Part shown: positions 24,059 to 32,716 of the stretch, piece by piece
Layout: each line of letters begins with the position of its first letter
Numbering within the stretch: the first letter of the stretch is position 1
Assembly: GCA_039961675.1 (NCBI GenBank)
Contig: JABRWC010000151.1
Coordinates: forward strand, 1-35,966
From: JABRWC01 sp039961675
GTDB lineage: Bacteria > Planctomycetota > Phycisphaerae > UBA1845 > Fen-1342
Reading direction: 5' to 3'
DNA: 35,966 nt
Translations under genes and position numbers: made by a program
Notes under the pieces: generated by a model
What the model was told of the DNA's origin: nothing
What the model saw: only the letters and a program-made list of their open reading frames with translations
Databases searched by the model: none

Positions 24059-24925
24059 TCAGTCGTCGAAGGGATTCGGGAGCTCAGGGTCCAGCATGGT
24101 CCAACCGTCGCCGAGCGGCTCGGTGGTGTCGATGTGGATGTACGCGGCGTGTCCGTCGAGATACAGGACCGTGTGGCCACCGACCTCGCCGTGGTGTCCC
24201 TTGTACCGGCGTTGGCGCGAGATCGCCTCGTTGGCGGGTTCTTCCAGGTAGTAGATGAAGCGGTCGCCGTAGCGCATCGCGAGCCGCGACAAGCCGATGT
24301 CGAGCGACGTCTGAAGATCCGAGTTCGTCACGAAGCTGCACTGGCAGCTCGTGTAGAGCATGTTCTGCGTGTAGCTCGATCCGATGTCTTCGTACGCCGA
24401 CACGTCGTACGGCTCGCCCCAGGGCAGGAACGCGTAAGAGAACGAGTCGCTCGGACAGCGATACACGGCCAGATCGGGACGCTCCTCATCCGGAATGTTC
24501 CGTTCCTCTGTCGGCGACACCGCGCCGGGGTAGAGGTAGTAGTTCATCGGCCGCTGTCCAGCGGACCAGCGCAGAATCCACGGCCAGCGCTCGCGATTGC
24601 CGATGCCGCCGAAGCTCCAGGGCGCAATCGTCTCCGAGCGCATCGTGTCGCGCACGCCAGCCGGCACGCGGTTTGTCTCGTCGTAGTAGCCCTGGTGGGC
24701 GATGCCGATCTGACGCAGGTTCGTCAGGCACTTCACAATGCGGGCCTGCTCCCGTGCCAAACGGAGCGCTGGGAACATCAGCGCAATGAGCGCCGAAATG
24801 ATGCCGATGACAACCAGCAATTCGACGATCGAAAATCCGAGCCGGCTCCGCGGGAGCGCGCACAGCGACCAGGACGCCCCTACCGGGGAAGAGACGGTAC
24901 GCGTCTCGCCGCGCCCCGAGATCAT
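24059..24925 (-). CDS. Type II secretion / type IV pilin-like protein with prepilin signal (H-X9-DG family)
   Basis: This 288-residue protein carries a class III prepilin signal: RLG then FSIVELLVVIGIISALIALM, cleaved after Gly and methylated at Phe in the family, with Glu at position 5. The globular part has EQARIVKCLTNLRQIGIAHQ. Near the C terminus GHHGEVGGHTVLYLDGHAAY matches the H-X9-DG end of planctomycete pseudopilins, whose genomes carry many paralogs. The start is MISGRGETRT at ATG 24925, with GGAG nine bases upstream. A leader of about 35 residues before the prepilin cut is longer than usual, so a later start is possible. Its role in secretion or a surface filament is not resolved. 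A promoter-like inverted repeat lies about 175 bases upstream. Confidence 0.9.
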   Translation of the reverse strand: MISGRGETRTVSSPVGASWSLCALPRSRLGFSIVELLVVIGIISALIALMFPALRLAREQARIVKCLTNLRQIGIAHQGYYDETNRVPAGVRDTMRSETIAPWSFGGIGNRERWPWILRWSAGQRPMNYYLYPGAVSPTEERNIPDEERPDLAVYRCPSDSFSYAFLPWGEPYDVSAYEDIGSSYTQNMLYTSCQCSFVTNSDLQTSLDIGLSRLAMRYGDRFIYYLEEPANEAISRQRRYKGHHGEVGGHTVLYLDGHAAYIHIDTTEPLGDGWTMLDPELPNPFDD

Positions 24926-25099
24926 CCCGCGCTCCGGTCGGTCCAGGCTGTTCGACACACCCGCGAGAGGAAACCGCCTCGCGATTCTGCACACCGTAAA
25001 GGCGTTGGCCGGGAAATGAACGGCGACGTAAACGCCTATTTGAACGGCACGCAACCCTCTCCACCAGATTCTAACGGACCTGGCGGTGCGAATGCTAGA

Positions 25100-25126
25100 T
25101 TTCAGCGGATTATAATACCGCTGAAA
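25100..25126. promoter_or_regulatory. Perfect 9-9-9 inverted repeat around a -10 box (promoter/operator for the pseudopilin gene)
   Basis: TTTCAGCGG at 25100-25108 pairs with CCGCTGAAA at 25118-25126 around ATTATAATA. On the minus strand the centre contains TATAAT (25114-25109), with GAGACA exactly 17 bases upstream (25137-25132), a reasonable sigma70-type pair. Transcripts would start near 25102 and run about 175 bases to the pseudopilin start. The symmetric arms suit a repressor covering the -10. A transcribed stem-loop is the alternative. Confidence 0.5.
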
Positions 25127-25302
25127 ACCGTTGTCTCGGCCATTGTTATGGGACTCCATTCACGCCGAGCGACCGCTGCTCACGAGTTCGCGCCGCAGAC
25201 GCGCGATCCGGACTCGGTCGCGTTTGACGGCGAGGCGTCGTTTGGGGCACCATTCGGTACGGCTGAAGTTCAGGCCGGCTCGGTTCCGGCGATTCATCCG
25301 CG

Positions 25303-26517
25303 ATGGAGCGCTCCGCCGTGCGAAGAGCAGCAATCGTCAGCGCCGTCCGCACGCCGATCGGGCGATACGGCGGCGCACTCGCGAGCGTGCGACCGGACGA
25401 CCTGGCGGCGCTGGTGATTCGCGCCGCGGTTGACCGAGCGGGCATCGACGCGGGCGCGATCGAGGACGTGTACTTCGGTGCCGCGAACCAGGCCGGCGAA
25501 GACAATCGGAACGTGGCGCGCATGGCGGCGCTGCTGGCCGGGCTGCCCGAGTCGGTGCCGGGCTGCACGGTGAACCGGCTGTGCGCCTCAGGACTCGAAG
25601 CGGTGAACCTCGCCGCGCGGATGATCGAAGCCGGTCACGGCGACGCGTTCGTCGCCGGCGGCGTGGAAAACATGAGCCGCGCGCCGTTCGTCATCCCGAA
25701 AGCGGAATCGCCGTTCGACCGCACGGCGCAGATTTTCGACACGACGATCGGCTGGCGCTTCACGAACCCGAAGCTGGCCGAGAAGCACTATCCGTTCAGC
25801 ATGGGCGAGACCGCCGAGAACGTCGCCGAGCGGCATCAGATCTCCCGCGCGGATCAGGACCGATTCGCGCTGGAGAGCCAGTCGCGCGCCGCCCGCGCTA
25901 TGCAGTCCGGCCGCTTCGACGACGAGATCATCCCGGTGCCCGTGCCGCAAAAAAAAGGCGCGCCGCAGCCCGTGAACCGGGACGAGCACCCGCGCCCGGA
26001 AACGACGCTCGAAACCCTCAGCCGGCTTCCGGCCGCCTTCCGCAAGGGCGGCAGCGTAACCGCCGGAAACTCCTCCGGCGTCAACGACGGCGCGGCCGCG
26101 CTCGTGCTCGTCGAGTTCGAAGCGGCCAGGAAGATGGGGCTGCGGCCGCTGGCGCTGGTCGGGCCGAGCGCGACGGCGGGCGTTGACCCGGCGTGCATGG
26201 GTCTGGGTCCGGTGCCGGCGACTCAAAAACTGCTGGCCCGCGCGGGGATGAGCCTCAGCGACTTCGACGTCATAGAGATCAACGAGGCGTTCGCCGCGCA
26301 GGTTTTGGCGTGCGTGCGGCTGCTGGGGCTTGAAGGCGCGAACCTGAATCCCAATGGCGGCGGCATCGCGCTCGGACACCCGCTGGGCATGACCGGCGCG
26401 CGGCTGGTGACGACGATCGTTCACGAGATGCGCCGCAGTCCGGGCATTCGGCGCGGGCTGGCTACGCTCTGCGTTGGCGTGGGGCAGGGTGTGGCGACGA
26501 TCATCGAGCCCATCTGA
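25303..26517 (+). CDS. Thiolase (acetyl-CoA acetyltransferase family)
   Basis: This 404-residue thiolase contains NRLCASGLEAV (nucleophile Cys), GGVENMSRAPFV, NEAFAAQ (with the His-active-site partner loop), GGGIALGHPLGMTGARLV (catalytic His) and CVGVGQG (second catalytic Cys near the C terminus). All catalytic positions are intact. It catalyses thiolytic cleavage or Claisen condensation of acyl-CoAs. The FadA/PcaF-like loop sequence does not settle whether the role is degradative or biosynthetic. ATG 25303 has no clear ribosome site. The gene is transcribed away from the pseudopilin promoter and has no neighbouring beta-oxidation genes in the window; a decayed mobile region follows it. Confidence 0.92.
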   Translation: MERSAVRRAAIVSAVRTPIGRYGGALASVRPDDLAALVIRAAVDRAGIDAGAIEDVYFGAANQAGEDNRNVARMAALLAGLPESVPGCTVNRLCASGLEAVNLAARMIEAGHGDAFVAGGVENMSRAPFVIPKAESPFDRTAQIFDTTIGWRFTNPKLAEKHYPFSMGETAENVAERHQISRADQDRFALESQSRAARAMQSGRFDDEIIPVPVPQKKGAPQPVNRDEHPRPETTLETLSRLPAAFRKGGSVTAGNSSGVNDGAAALVLVEFEAARKMGLRPLALVGPSATAGVDPACMGLGPVPATQKLLARAGMSLSDFDVIEINEAFAAQVLACVRLLGLEGANLNPNGGGIALGHPLGMTGARLVTTIVHEMRRSPGIRRGLATLCVGVGQGVATIIEPI

Positions 26518-26699
26518 GCGCCCGGCCCACGGCGTGGTTTCCTCGGTTCAAGTTGTACGTTTCGCTGTTCACGCTGCATCCGCCCGCCGTCACCTCGCGC
26601 CCCTTGCCGCCTGTCCGCCGACCGAAATAGACCGTGTTCGGGTCGAACCATGGGCGAAGGCGACATTTCCGCTGGGCGTTCTTCGGGGATGTTCACCGA

Positions 26700-26954
26700 C
26701 GTATCGCAGCCCGGTTGCTTGCCCACCCATTCGGCCGGGTCGCTCACGCCGAGCAGTTCAAAGACGGCATCGTCCAGGTCGCGCCGGTCATCCTGCCGCA
26801 GCTCGTCGGGCAGCACGAACGGTCCCGCGGCGATACGCCGGGCGCGCTCAGGGGCGCGGCAGTCCATAAGCTGTTCTTCGATCAAGCGGCCGACGGTCCG
26901 CCGGCTCATCGCCTTGACGGCGGCGGTGAGCCGCTTCGCCAAGTCGGCATCGAC
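26700..26954 (-). pseudogene. Remnant of an N6-adenine DNA methylase / restriction-modification protein
   Basis: On the minus strand an open frame reads AVKAMSRRTVGRLIEEQLMD, then CRAPERARRIAAGPFVLPDE and RRDLDDAVFELLGVSDPAE. From memory this resembles the C-terminal part of large Eco57I-like or N-6 DNA methylases, where LDDAVFELLGV is a recurring phrase. No ATG precedes it, nothing upstream continues the domain, and after SDPAE the frame turns into unrelated sequence running to 26421 against the thiolase. It is only about 85 residues of a protein that normally exceeds 1000. It is best read as a decayed defence-gene fragment. Confidence 0.45.
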
Positions 26955-27042
26955 GCCGGGCGGAGCCGCGCGCTATGCCAGAGTGCGAAGGAATGCAACC
27001 GCTGTCGGCTTGTCCTTGAATTGGCCGCGATCCTCGTCGTTA

Positions 27043-27074
27043 GGGGGCAGTGTCAATTCCTGTGTAAATTGACT
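27043..27074. mobile_element. Terminal inverted-repeat-like end of an IS256-family element
   Basis: GGGGGCAGTGTCAATTCCTG followed by TGTAAATTGACTC resembles IS256-family termini, which begin with G-rich sequence and contain TGTCAATT and GTGTAAATTGA words. GTCAATT and AATTGAC also form an inverted repeat around CCTGTGTA. It lies just outside the 3' end of the transposase fragment, where the element's right end would be. No matching left end was found to the right of 27471. Confidence 0.45.
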
Positions 27075-27096
27075 CTGGGGCATCCGTCACGTTTGT

Positions 27097-27471
27097 TCAC
27101 GCCGCGGGGGATTTCGTCTTCGTTCTGTTCTTCTTCACTTCGGGCAGCGGCACCTGGCTGCACAGGTTGGCCGACTCCAGATGCCGCCAGGTTCGCGACA
27201 GCCGCAGCAGCACCTGATGCACCAGGTACACGCCGCTGCGGGTTTTCTTGAAGCGCCAGGCCGCGTTGGTCCGCAGCCGCACGCCGGCGAACGGCGACTC
27301 GATCACGTTGGTCGTCCGCAGGTGCGACCAGTGCGCCTCCGGGAACCGGTAGAACGTCAGGCAGCGGTCCAGATCGTCCCCCAGGCAGTCGGCCGCCCGG
27401 GCTTCCGCCTCGACCGCCGCCAGAACAGCCACCCGCTTGACGCTCGCCTTTTGTTCGGTTGTAGTAGCCAT
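27097..27471 (-). pseudogene. C-terminal fragment of an IS256-family (mutator-type) transposase
   Basis: The frame encodes FYRFPEAHWSHLRTTNVIES followed by PFAGVRLRTNAAWRFK, the highly conserved C-terminal block of IS256/mutator-family DDE transposases. In full proteins the catalytic Glu lies upstream of this block. Only about 124 residues remain of the usual 400. The start shown (MATTTEQKAS) follows sequence unrelated to a transposase, so the N-terminal two thirds with the DDE Asp residues are gone. The Lys/Thr-rich end (PEVKKNRTKTKSPAA) is normal in this family. It is inactive unless supplied in trans. Confidence 0.8.
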
Positions 27472-27539
27472 CGGGCTGCTCCTGGGAAACGACTTTCGTT
27501 TCGAAGCACACCAGCAGGATGCCCCGCGCTTTCAATTTC

Positions 27540-27637
27540 CACAAGATTTCAGGCTACCTCTTTTGGTCGCCGAGCTCGAGCGGTTCGTCGTCGAGCGCAT
27601 CAAGGCCATCGGCAAGGACGATGAGGTTCTGGCCTGA
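27540..27637 (+). pseudogene. Possible C-terminal fragment of a serine recombinase
   Basis: A short plus-strand frame reads LLVAELERFVVERIKAIGKD then DEVLA before TGA at 27635-27637. This phrase resembles the end of the recombinase/zinc-ribbon domain of large serine recombinases, where VVERIRAIGRDPELLA-like sequence is common. The catalytic Ser domain is absent and no longer frame continues it. The likeness is from memory and could be chance. The next 275 bases to 27913 hold no recognised gene. Confidence 0.3.
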
Positions 27638-27913
27638 CCCGTTCCTGTGTCAGCACGCGCGCCTGGAAGCCGCGCTGACGCTGCTGGCGTCGGCGCTCGG
27701 ACAACTGACACAGTTCAACTCCACGCACCTGCCCTTCGGCTACCAGGGCCCGCAGAACCCAATCGCGCGACTGGATGGAGCGCCGAGCGCTGGAACGTGT
27801 CGGCAAGCAGATCGTCGGCCTGAGTTGGCGCCAAACTTCCGCCGACGCGCGCCGGTGGGCGATTGGCCCAGGTTAGGTCGGCGCCGCCATATTCAAGCGG
27901 CGCGCGCGGCCAG

Positions 27914-29422
27914 TCACGGGTAGATCTTCCCCATCATCCGCGCGAACGGGATCGCCTCGCGGATGTGCTTCAGGCCGCAAATCCACGCCAGTGTGCGCTC
28001 GACGCCCAGCCCGAACCCGCCATGCGGAACGGTTCCATAGCGGCGCAGATCGAGGTACCACTCGTACGGCGCCGGGTCGAGCCCTTCTTCGTTCATGCGT
28101 TCCAGCAGAACCGCAAGGTCGTCTTCACGCTGCGAGCCGCCGATGATCTCGCCGTAGCCTTCCGGCGCGAGCAGGTCGAGGTTGTTCACCACGCGCGGGT
28201 CCTCGGCGTTGCGCTTCATGTAGAACGCCTTGCACTGCCGCGGGTAATGGGTCACGAACACGGGCCGGTCGTGCAGCCGTGCGATGATGGTCTCGTCCGA
28301 GCCGCCGAGGTCGCCGCCCCACTCGAAGTTCGCGGCCAGCTCCATGTGCCTGGGGATGTTGGCCGCTTCCTGCTCGCGCTCCTCCAACTCCTCGCGGTGG
28401 TCAATGATCTCGGCCGCCAGCTTGTCGGCCTGCCACTGCTTGACGCCCGGCCCCTTACGCTGCGCTTCCTTCTGCTCGATGAGCTGCTGGAGCTCCGCCG
28501 CGCGCGCCGTAACGCGCGCCAGATCGTCCTGAAGCAGTTTTTGCACGCGGTCGCTGTGCAGCATCTCGGCCGCCTCGCTGTACGTGATGCGGTAAAACGG
28601 CTTCTTGACGGTCTCCAGCGACGTCAGGTCGCGCTCCAGGATCGCCAGCTCCTCGCGGTGGTCGCGCAGCACGCGCTGCACCAGCTCACACACGAAGTCC
28701 TCGGCCAGCGCGATCACGTCGTTCAGGTCGGCGTACGCGATCTCCGGTTCGACCATCCAGAACTCGGTCAGGTGACGGCGGGTCTTGCTCTTTTCGGCAC
28801 GGAATGTCGGGCCAAAGCAGTAGACCTTGCGGTGCGCCATGCAGGCCGCCTCGACGTAGAGCTGGCCGGTCTGCGCCAGGTAGACCGGTTCGCCGAAGTA
28901 ATCCACCTGGAACAGCGTCTGCGCGCCCTCCCCGGCGGACGGGGCGAAGATCGGCGTGTCGATCAGCACGAAGCCGCGGGTGTTGAAGTAGCTGCGGATC
29001 GCGTCGATGAGCGTCGAGCGAATGCGCAGGATGGCCCACTGCCGCTTGCTGCGGAACCAGAGGTGCCGGTGCTTCATCAGGAATTCGATGCCGTGCGGCT
29101 TGGGCGTGATCGGATAATTCTCGGCGTTTTGCACCACGCGTACGGCCGTGGCCGTCAACTCGTGCCCGCCGACCGAGCGCTCGTCCGCGCGGACCACGCC
29201 CTCCACGATGAGCGAGCTTTCCTGCCCCAGCCTCCTGGCGGCCTCGAAGACGTCGGCGTTGGCGTCGGACTTCTCGAGCACGCACTGGCACAGTCCCGTT
29301 CCGTCACGGACGATCAGAAAGAGCAGTTTTCCGCTGGAACGGCTGTTGTAGAGCCAGCCGCTCAGCGTTACGGTCTGGCCCACGTGTTTGGCAAGTTGCT
29401 CGATCGTCGTGGCGGTGGCCAT
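27914..29422 (-). CDS. asnS: Asparagine-tRNA ligase with a coiled-coil insertion
   Basis: This 502-residue class IIb synthetase charges tRNA-Asn with asparagine. The N-terminal OB fold (1-105) has VTLSGWLYNSRSSGKLLFLI. In the catalytic core are FVLIDTPIFAPSAGEGAQTL (motif 1 region), FRAEKSKTRRHLTEFWMVEPE (motif 2, 208-228) and GFGLGVERTLAW (motif 3, 469-480). The NAENYPITPKPHG hinge matches AsnRS. Residues about 295-355 form an extra, highly charged helical insertion (ARAAELQQLIEQKEAQRKGP, then HREELEEREQEAAN) not found in typical ~430-466-residue bacterial AsnRS. ATG 29422 is chosen because AAAGGA lies ten bases upstream. Confidence 0.95.
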   Translation of the reverse strand: MATATTIEQLAKHVGQTVTLSGWLYNSRSSGKLLFLIVRDGTGLCQCVLEKSDANADVFEAARRLGQESSLIVEGVVRADERSVGGHELTATAVRVVQNAENYPITPKPHGIEFLMKHRHLWFRSKRQWAILRIRSTLIDAIRSYFNTRGFVLIDTPIFAPSAGEGAQTLFQVDYFGEPVYLAQTGQLYVEAACMAHRKVYCFGPTFRAEKSKTRRHLTEFWMVEPEIAYADLNDVIALAEDFVCELVQRVLRDHREELAILERDLTSLETVKKPFYRITYSEAAEMLHSDRVQKLLQDDLARVTARAAELQQLIEQKEAQRKGPGVKQWQADKLAAEIIDHREELEEREQEAANIPRHMELAANFEWGGDLGGSDETIIARLHDRPVFVTHYPRQCKAFYMKRNAEDPRVVNNLDLLAPEGYGEIIGGSQREDDLAVLLERMNEEGLDPAPYEWYLDLRRYGTVPHGGFGLGVERTLAWICGLKHIREAIPFARMMGKIYP

Positions 29423-29520
29423 GCAGCTCGGTCCTTTCGTCCGCAATGCGCGAAGTCCGGCTAGTGTAGGGGCGGATTCGCCGCCCGTTCAACGCGCGAA
29501 TAACCGTGGAAAGGGGTCGT

Positions 29521-29608
29521 CTCTTTCGCCGCTCCGAGGCTGGATTTCTCTGCCCTTCCGTCCCCATGGCTGGAGCCATGGGCTACGTTCTTCCGCCGCT
29601 CCGCGGCT
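29521..29608. repeat. Composite palindromic intergenic repeat, copy 1
   Basis: The 88-base block has three modules. CTCTTTCGCC with GCTCCGAGGCTGG occupies 29521-29543. A perfect 9-2-9 hairpin, CCCATGGCT-GG-AGCCATGGG, lies at 29563-29582 and is followed by CTACG. Then TTCTTCCGCCGCTCCGCGGC plus T covers 29588-29608. The hairpin and its CTACG flank recur exactly at 35940-35964. The third module recurs inverted at 35822-35842 with two mismatches, and the first recurs at 35711-35734. The block sits in the region before the PstS-like gene and resembles REP-type elements. Confidence 0.75.
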
Positions 29609-29702
29609 GCTCACTTCGCCGCTGATCCTGCCGGCGGGTCTGCTTCGAAGCGCGGCGGCAGGCATCGGGGGCCGTTCAGTACGCCGCACGACTCCCAGAA
29701 TC

Positions 29703-30566
29703 TTGCTGGCGCTGATGCTCGCCCTCTTCGTTGCGGCGGGTTGCGCACGATCGCAGCTTGCGACGACACAGCGCCTTGCGCTCGCTGGGGCGCAGATTCC
29801 GCTTGAACTCGTCGAATCCTGGCTGCGCGAGAGCAAGAACCCCGCGTTCAAAGTTGAGCGTGTCCAGCCCGTGTACCTGTCGCAGCATGGTTTCGAGCAT
29901 CTGGCCGGCGGAACCGCCGACATTGCCTGCGCAGATCGCCAGCTCAGCAAACTCGAGCGGAAGGAGCGTTTCGCCGACGGCCGCGTTCAAGGTTTCCGCA
30001 TCGGGTTCTACGGATATGCGCTGTATGTGAACCCCGCCAACAAGCTGGACAGCATCTTCGCCGGGCACTTGGGCCTCCTGTTCCAGCGGAAGATTCGCGA
30101 CTGGAGCGAACTCGCCGCGGGGCAGACGCCGGGGCTGGAGGGTCCGATCCGGCTGATCGGGCCGGAAAAGCGCACGCGCGGCGGCGAGGTGCTGATGCGG
30201 CAGGCGAAGATCTGGTTCGACCGCCCGACGTGGGAGCCGCGCGAGACGGACGCGGAGATCATCGACGCCGTGGCTGCCGATCCGCTGGCGCTGGGCTTCG
30301 CGAGCGTGGGCTACGACCAGGGCGTTCGCTACCTGGGTCTGCGGATGGAGCGCGGCGCCGAACCGGTGTTTCCCTCGCTGGAGCAGATCGAGAACGAGAC
30401 TTACGGGCTGGCCAAAGTGATCTATCTCTACGTCCGCACGCCCGTGTCGCCCGCCGTTCAGGCGGCCCTGGACTACCTTCACAATCCCGAGGGCCGCCGC
30501 GCCATCGAGTCCACCAACGTCTGGCCGGTGAGCCAGGATCGCAGCCGGGTCGCCGAAGATCGTTGA
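29703..30566 (+). CDS. PstS-like phosphate-type solute-binding lipoprotein
   Basis: The mature part follows a lipobox (LFVAAGC). It shows PBP-like features: LAGGTADIACADRQLSKLE (cf. GSADIGxxSRxL of PstS relatives), YALYVNPANKLDSI (the VNPxN/VNxxNP hinge), LIGPEKRTRGGEVLM and FASVGYDQGVRYLG near the C terminus. PstS-family proteins bind oxyanions such as phosphate for uptake or sensing. No pstCAB or phoU is near, so it may be an orphan sensor. The start is uncertain: TTG 29703 gives a 17-residue signal peptide with no basic N terminus. The frame is open upstream as far as ATG 29388, but that would read through the palindromic repeat, which is unlikely. A CTG start at about 29640 would add RRTTPRIL, a good basic n-region. 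Confidence 0.78.
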   Translation: MLALMLALFVAAGCARSQLATTQRLALAGAQIPLELVESWLRESKNPAFKVERVQPVYLSQHGFEHLAGGTADIACADRQLSKLERKERFADGRVQGFRIGFYGYALYVNPANKLDSIFAGHLGLLFQRKIRDWSELAAGQTPGLEGPIRLIGPEKRTRGGEVLMRQAKIWFDRPTWEPRETDAEIIDAVAADPLALGFASVGYDQGVRYLGLRMERGAEPVFPSLEQIENETYGLAKVIYLYVRTPVSPAVQAALDYLHNPEGRRAIESTNVWPVSQDRSRVAEDR

Positions 30567-30585
30567 CCGGTGCCCCCCCGCCGCC

Positions 30586-31689
30586 TCAGCCCGCCGCCCG
30601 TTCGCGCCGCGCCATCCCCGCCGCGATGATCGTGGTGACCGTTGCGGCCACGACCGCGGCGTAGAGCGGCACCAGATAGCGCATCTGGAGAAAGATGCAC
30701 AGCACGCCCATCAGCGCGTAGAACGCCGCCAGCGCGTAGCTGATCACGGTCACGCGCTTGACGCTCAGCCCGCGGTCGACGAGTTGATCGTAGAAGTGGC
30801 TGCGGTCGCCCTGGAAGATCGGCTTGCCGTTGCGCCAGCGGCGGAAGATCGCCAGCGCCGTGTCGAACATAGGCAGGGCAAAAACCATCAGTCCTCCGAT
30901 TACCCAGCGCAGCGTACCGAAGCGTGCGAAGAGCAGGATCATCATGCCGCAGTTGTAGCCCAGCAGGATGCTCCCGGCGTCCCCCATGAAGATCTTGGCC
31001 GGGTTGAAGTTGAACGGCAGAAAGCCCAGCGTCGCCCCGAACAGCGCCGCGGCCATCACCAGCCGCAGGTGCGCGTCGGCCTTCGCCCACTCGTGCATCG
31101 CGATGAACGTCGCGATGACGAAGAATCCCAGCGAGATCACGCTGGTCACGCCGGCGCACAGCCCGTCCAGCCCGTCGATCAGGTTCGTCGAGTTGCACGC
31201 GCCGAGCACGATGACCACGCCGATGCCGATGCTCAGCACCCGACGCAGCGCCACCGGAACGTCCCACCCGGCCAGGAACAGCACGCTGTCCACCAGGTCC
31301 AGCCCGGCCCCGGTCACGATCATCACTACCAGGATCACCGCCCCGCCGATCGCCAGCCGGATCTTCGGCGGCACGTCGCGTACGTCGTCCGCCAGCCCCA
31401 GGATCGACATCACCACGCCACCCAGCATCACGGGCAGAAGCAGCCGCCATTCGATCTTGAACTCAACCACGATCGCGCACAGCAGCGCCACACTCCAGCC
31501 CATGCAGATTGCGGCCCCGCCCAGGTACGGCGTCGGGCGCGCGTGCGGCTTGAGGTACGCGTCGGGCATGTCCATCACGCCTGTGGAGCGCGCGATCGCG
31601 GCCGCGATTGGCGTCGCGAACACTGTGAAGACGAAGGCCAGGACGGCGTACCAGGCGTAGGCGTAGAGAACCTGGGCCAGCGACTCCAT
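30586..31689 (-). CDS. WecA/TagO/MraY-family undecaprenyl-phosphate sugar-1-phosphate transferase
   Basis: This 367-residue protein has ten or eleven hydrophobic helices. Signature cytoplasmic loops are present: TPYLGGAAICMGW early, LGLADDVRDVPPKIRLAIGG (DDxxD), the NSTNLIDGLDGL loop, AKIFMGDAGSILLGY and FQGDRSHFYDQLVDRG (the HIHH-region equivalent). Length and loops fit WecA/TagO more than MraY. It would transfer GlcNAc-1-P or a related sugar-1-P from UDP-sugar to undecaprenyl phosphate, starting a surface polysaccharide. It ends 19 bases from the convergent PstS-like gene and lies 43 bases downstream of a FemAB/GNAT-type pair, probably one operon. Confidence 0.9.
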   Translation of the reverse strand: MESLAQVLYAYAWYAVLAFVFTVFATPIAAAIARSTGVMDMPDAYLKPHARPTPYLGGAAICMGWSVALLCAIVVEFKIEWRLLLPVMLGGVVMSILGLADDVRDVPPKIRLAIGGAVILVVMIVTGAGLDLVDSVLFLAGWDVPVALRRVLSIGIGVVIVLGACNSTNLIDGLDGLCAGVTSVISLGFFVIATFIAMHEWAKADAHLRLVMAAALFGATLGFLPFNFNPAKIFMGDAGSILLGYNCGMMILLFARFGTLRWVIGGLMVFALPMFDTALAIFRRWRNGKPIFQGDRSHFYDQLVDRGLSVKRVTVISYALAAFYALMGVLCIFLQMRYLVPLYAAVVAATVTTIIAAGMARRERAAG

Positions 31690-31732
31690 GGTGGGCGGCA
31701 GTATAACCCGCGCCAGGCGCGCGGACAGTCAC

Positions 31733-32716
31733 TCAGCCGCTGGCGCTCTCCGGCTCGGCCGGACCGCCGGCGGTCTCGGCCGGTGTGGGCGCCGTGTCGA
31801 ACTGGCCCATCATGCGGCGGTACTTGTCCTTGAACAGCGTGCGCAGCAGAAGTCCCGTGGGACCGCGGAATCGCGTGTACGCCGGGAACGGAGTCGGCAC
31901 AAACCCGACGCCTTGCTTGAAGTCCTCCAGCGCCGCGACGTACGACTTGATCGCGTAGTGCGCCTTCTGCACGCCCGGCACGAGCGCAGCGTTGGCGACA
32001 AACGTATACATGAGCGCCTCGTTCACGCGCAGCTTCAGCATGTCGGTGCGCGACGCGATCGTGTCCACGTAGGCGGTATCGCCGATGACCTTGACCATGT
32101 TGAACCCGGCGACCTGACCGCTCTCGCGGTCGCGGCCGACGATCACGCTCACGCCGGGCAGCTCCATCATCCGCGTGAAGGTGTTGTGGAACTCGGCCCG
32201 CTCGGCGGTGTGCCGCCAGCCGGTCCGCTGCGTCAGGTCGTTCCAGGCCTGCCGGCAGTGCTCGAGGGCCTCCGCGTCGCGGCCGGCCAGGCGTTCCACG
32301 ACGCAGTTCTTGAGCGATTTGCGGATGCCGTTGCGGCGCTTCAGCGGGACCGAGGCCGGTCCGTAGCTCGGCACGTCAACCACCGTGTTGATGACGAGCT
32401 GCGAGTTCGCCTGCTCCGCGTCCGGAACGACGTGCTGGTACGCCAGGAAGCTGCCGGACAGCGGCGGACGCGCGCCGCCGCGACCCACCGCCGCGTAGCA
32501 ATCGACCAGCCACGCCAGCCCCGGTCGCGGCGAGAACCACCAGCGACCGTCGGCGTCCCTCACCGGCAGCGAAAAATTGCCGAAGACGCGGCTTGTTCCC
32601 GTGTGAAACCAGTACGGCAGTCGGCGGGCGTCGCAGAGGGCCAGGCAGTGCTCCTCAACGGAGCAGTGTTTGAGCGTCAGACGGGGCGCCTCGATTGCGG
32701 CAGTGGACTGCGCCAT
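31733..32716 (-). CDS. GNAT/FemAB-like acyltransferase-family protein
   Basis: This 327-residue soluble protein has features of the GNAT fold used by FemAB-like aminoacyl/acyl transferases: PLKRRNGIRKSLKNC in the middle, SVIVGRDRESGQVAGFNMVK (central strands), ALMYTFVANAALVPGVQKAH, then VAALEDFKQGVGFVP as the last helix-strand pair, ending in TRFRGPTGLLL. I cannot name a substrate. FemAB-like proteins in polysaccharide loci modify sugars or peptides. ATG 32716 has AGGAGG eleven bases upstream, a very strong site lying inside the preceding gene's coding sequence. It overlaps that gene by 40 bases, indicating translational coupling, and precedes the WecA-like gene. Confidence 0.8.
   Translation of the reverse strand: MAQSTAAIEAPRLTLKHCSVEEHCLALCDARRLPYWFHTGTSRVFGNFSLPVRDADGRWWFSPRPGLAWLVDCYAAVGRGGARPPLSGSFLAYQHVVPDAEQANSQLVINTVVDVPSYGPASVPLKRRNGIRKSLKNCVVERLAGRDAEALEHCRQAWNDLTQRTGWRHTAERAEFHNTFTRMMELPGVSVIVGRDRESGQVAGFNMVKVIGDTAYVDTIASRTDMLKLRVNEALMYTFVANAALVPGVQKAHYAIKSYVAALEDFKQGVGFVPTPFPAYTRFRGPTGLLLRTLFKDKYRRMMGQFDTAPTPAETAGGPAEPESASG

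Noticed and set aside
27646..27913. Short frames between the recombinase-like tail and asnS
   Set aside because: No motif or plausible start; composition resembles decayed sequence.
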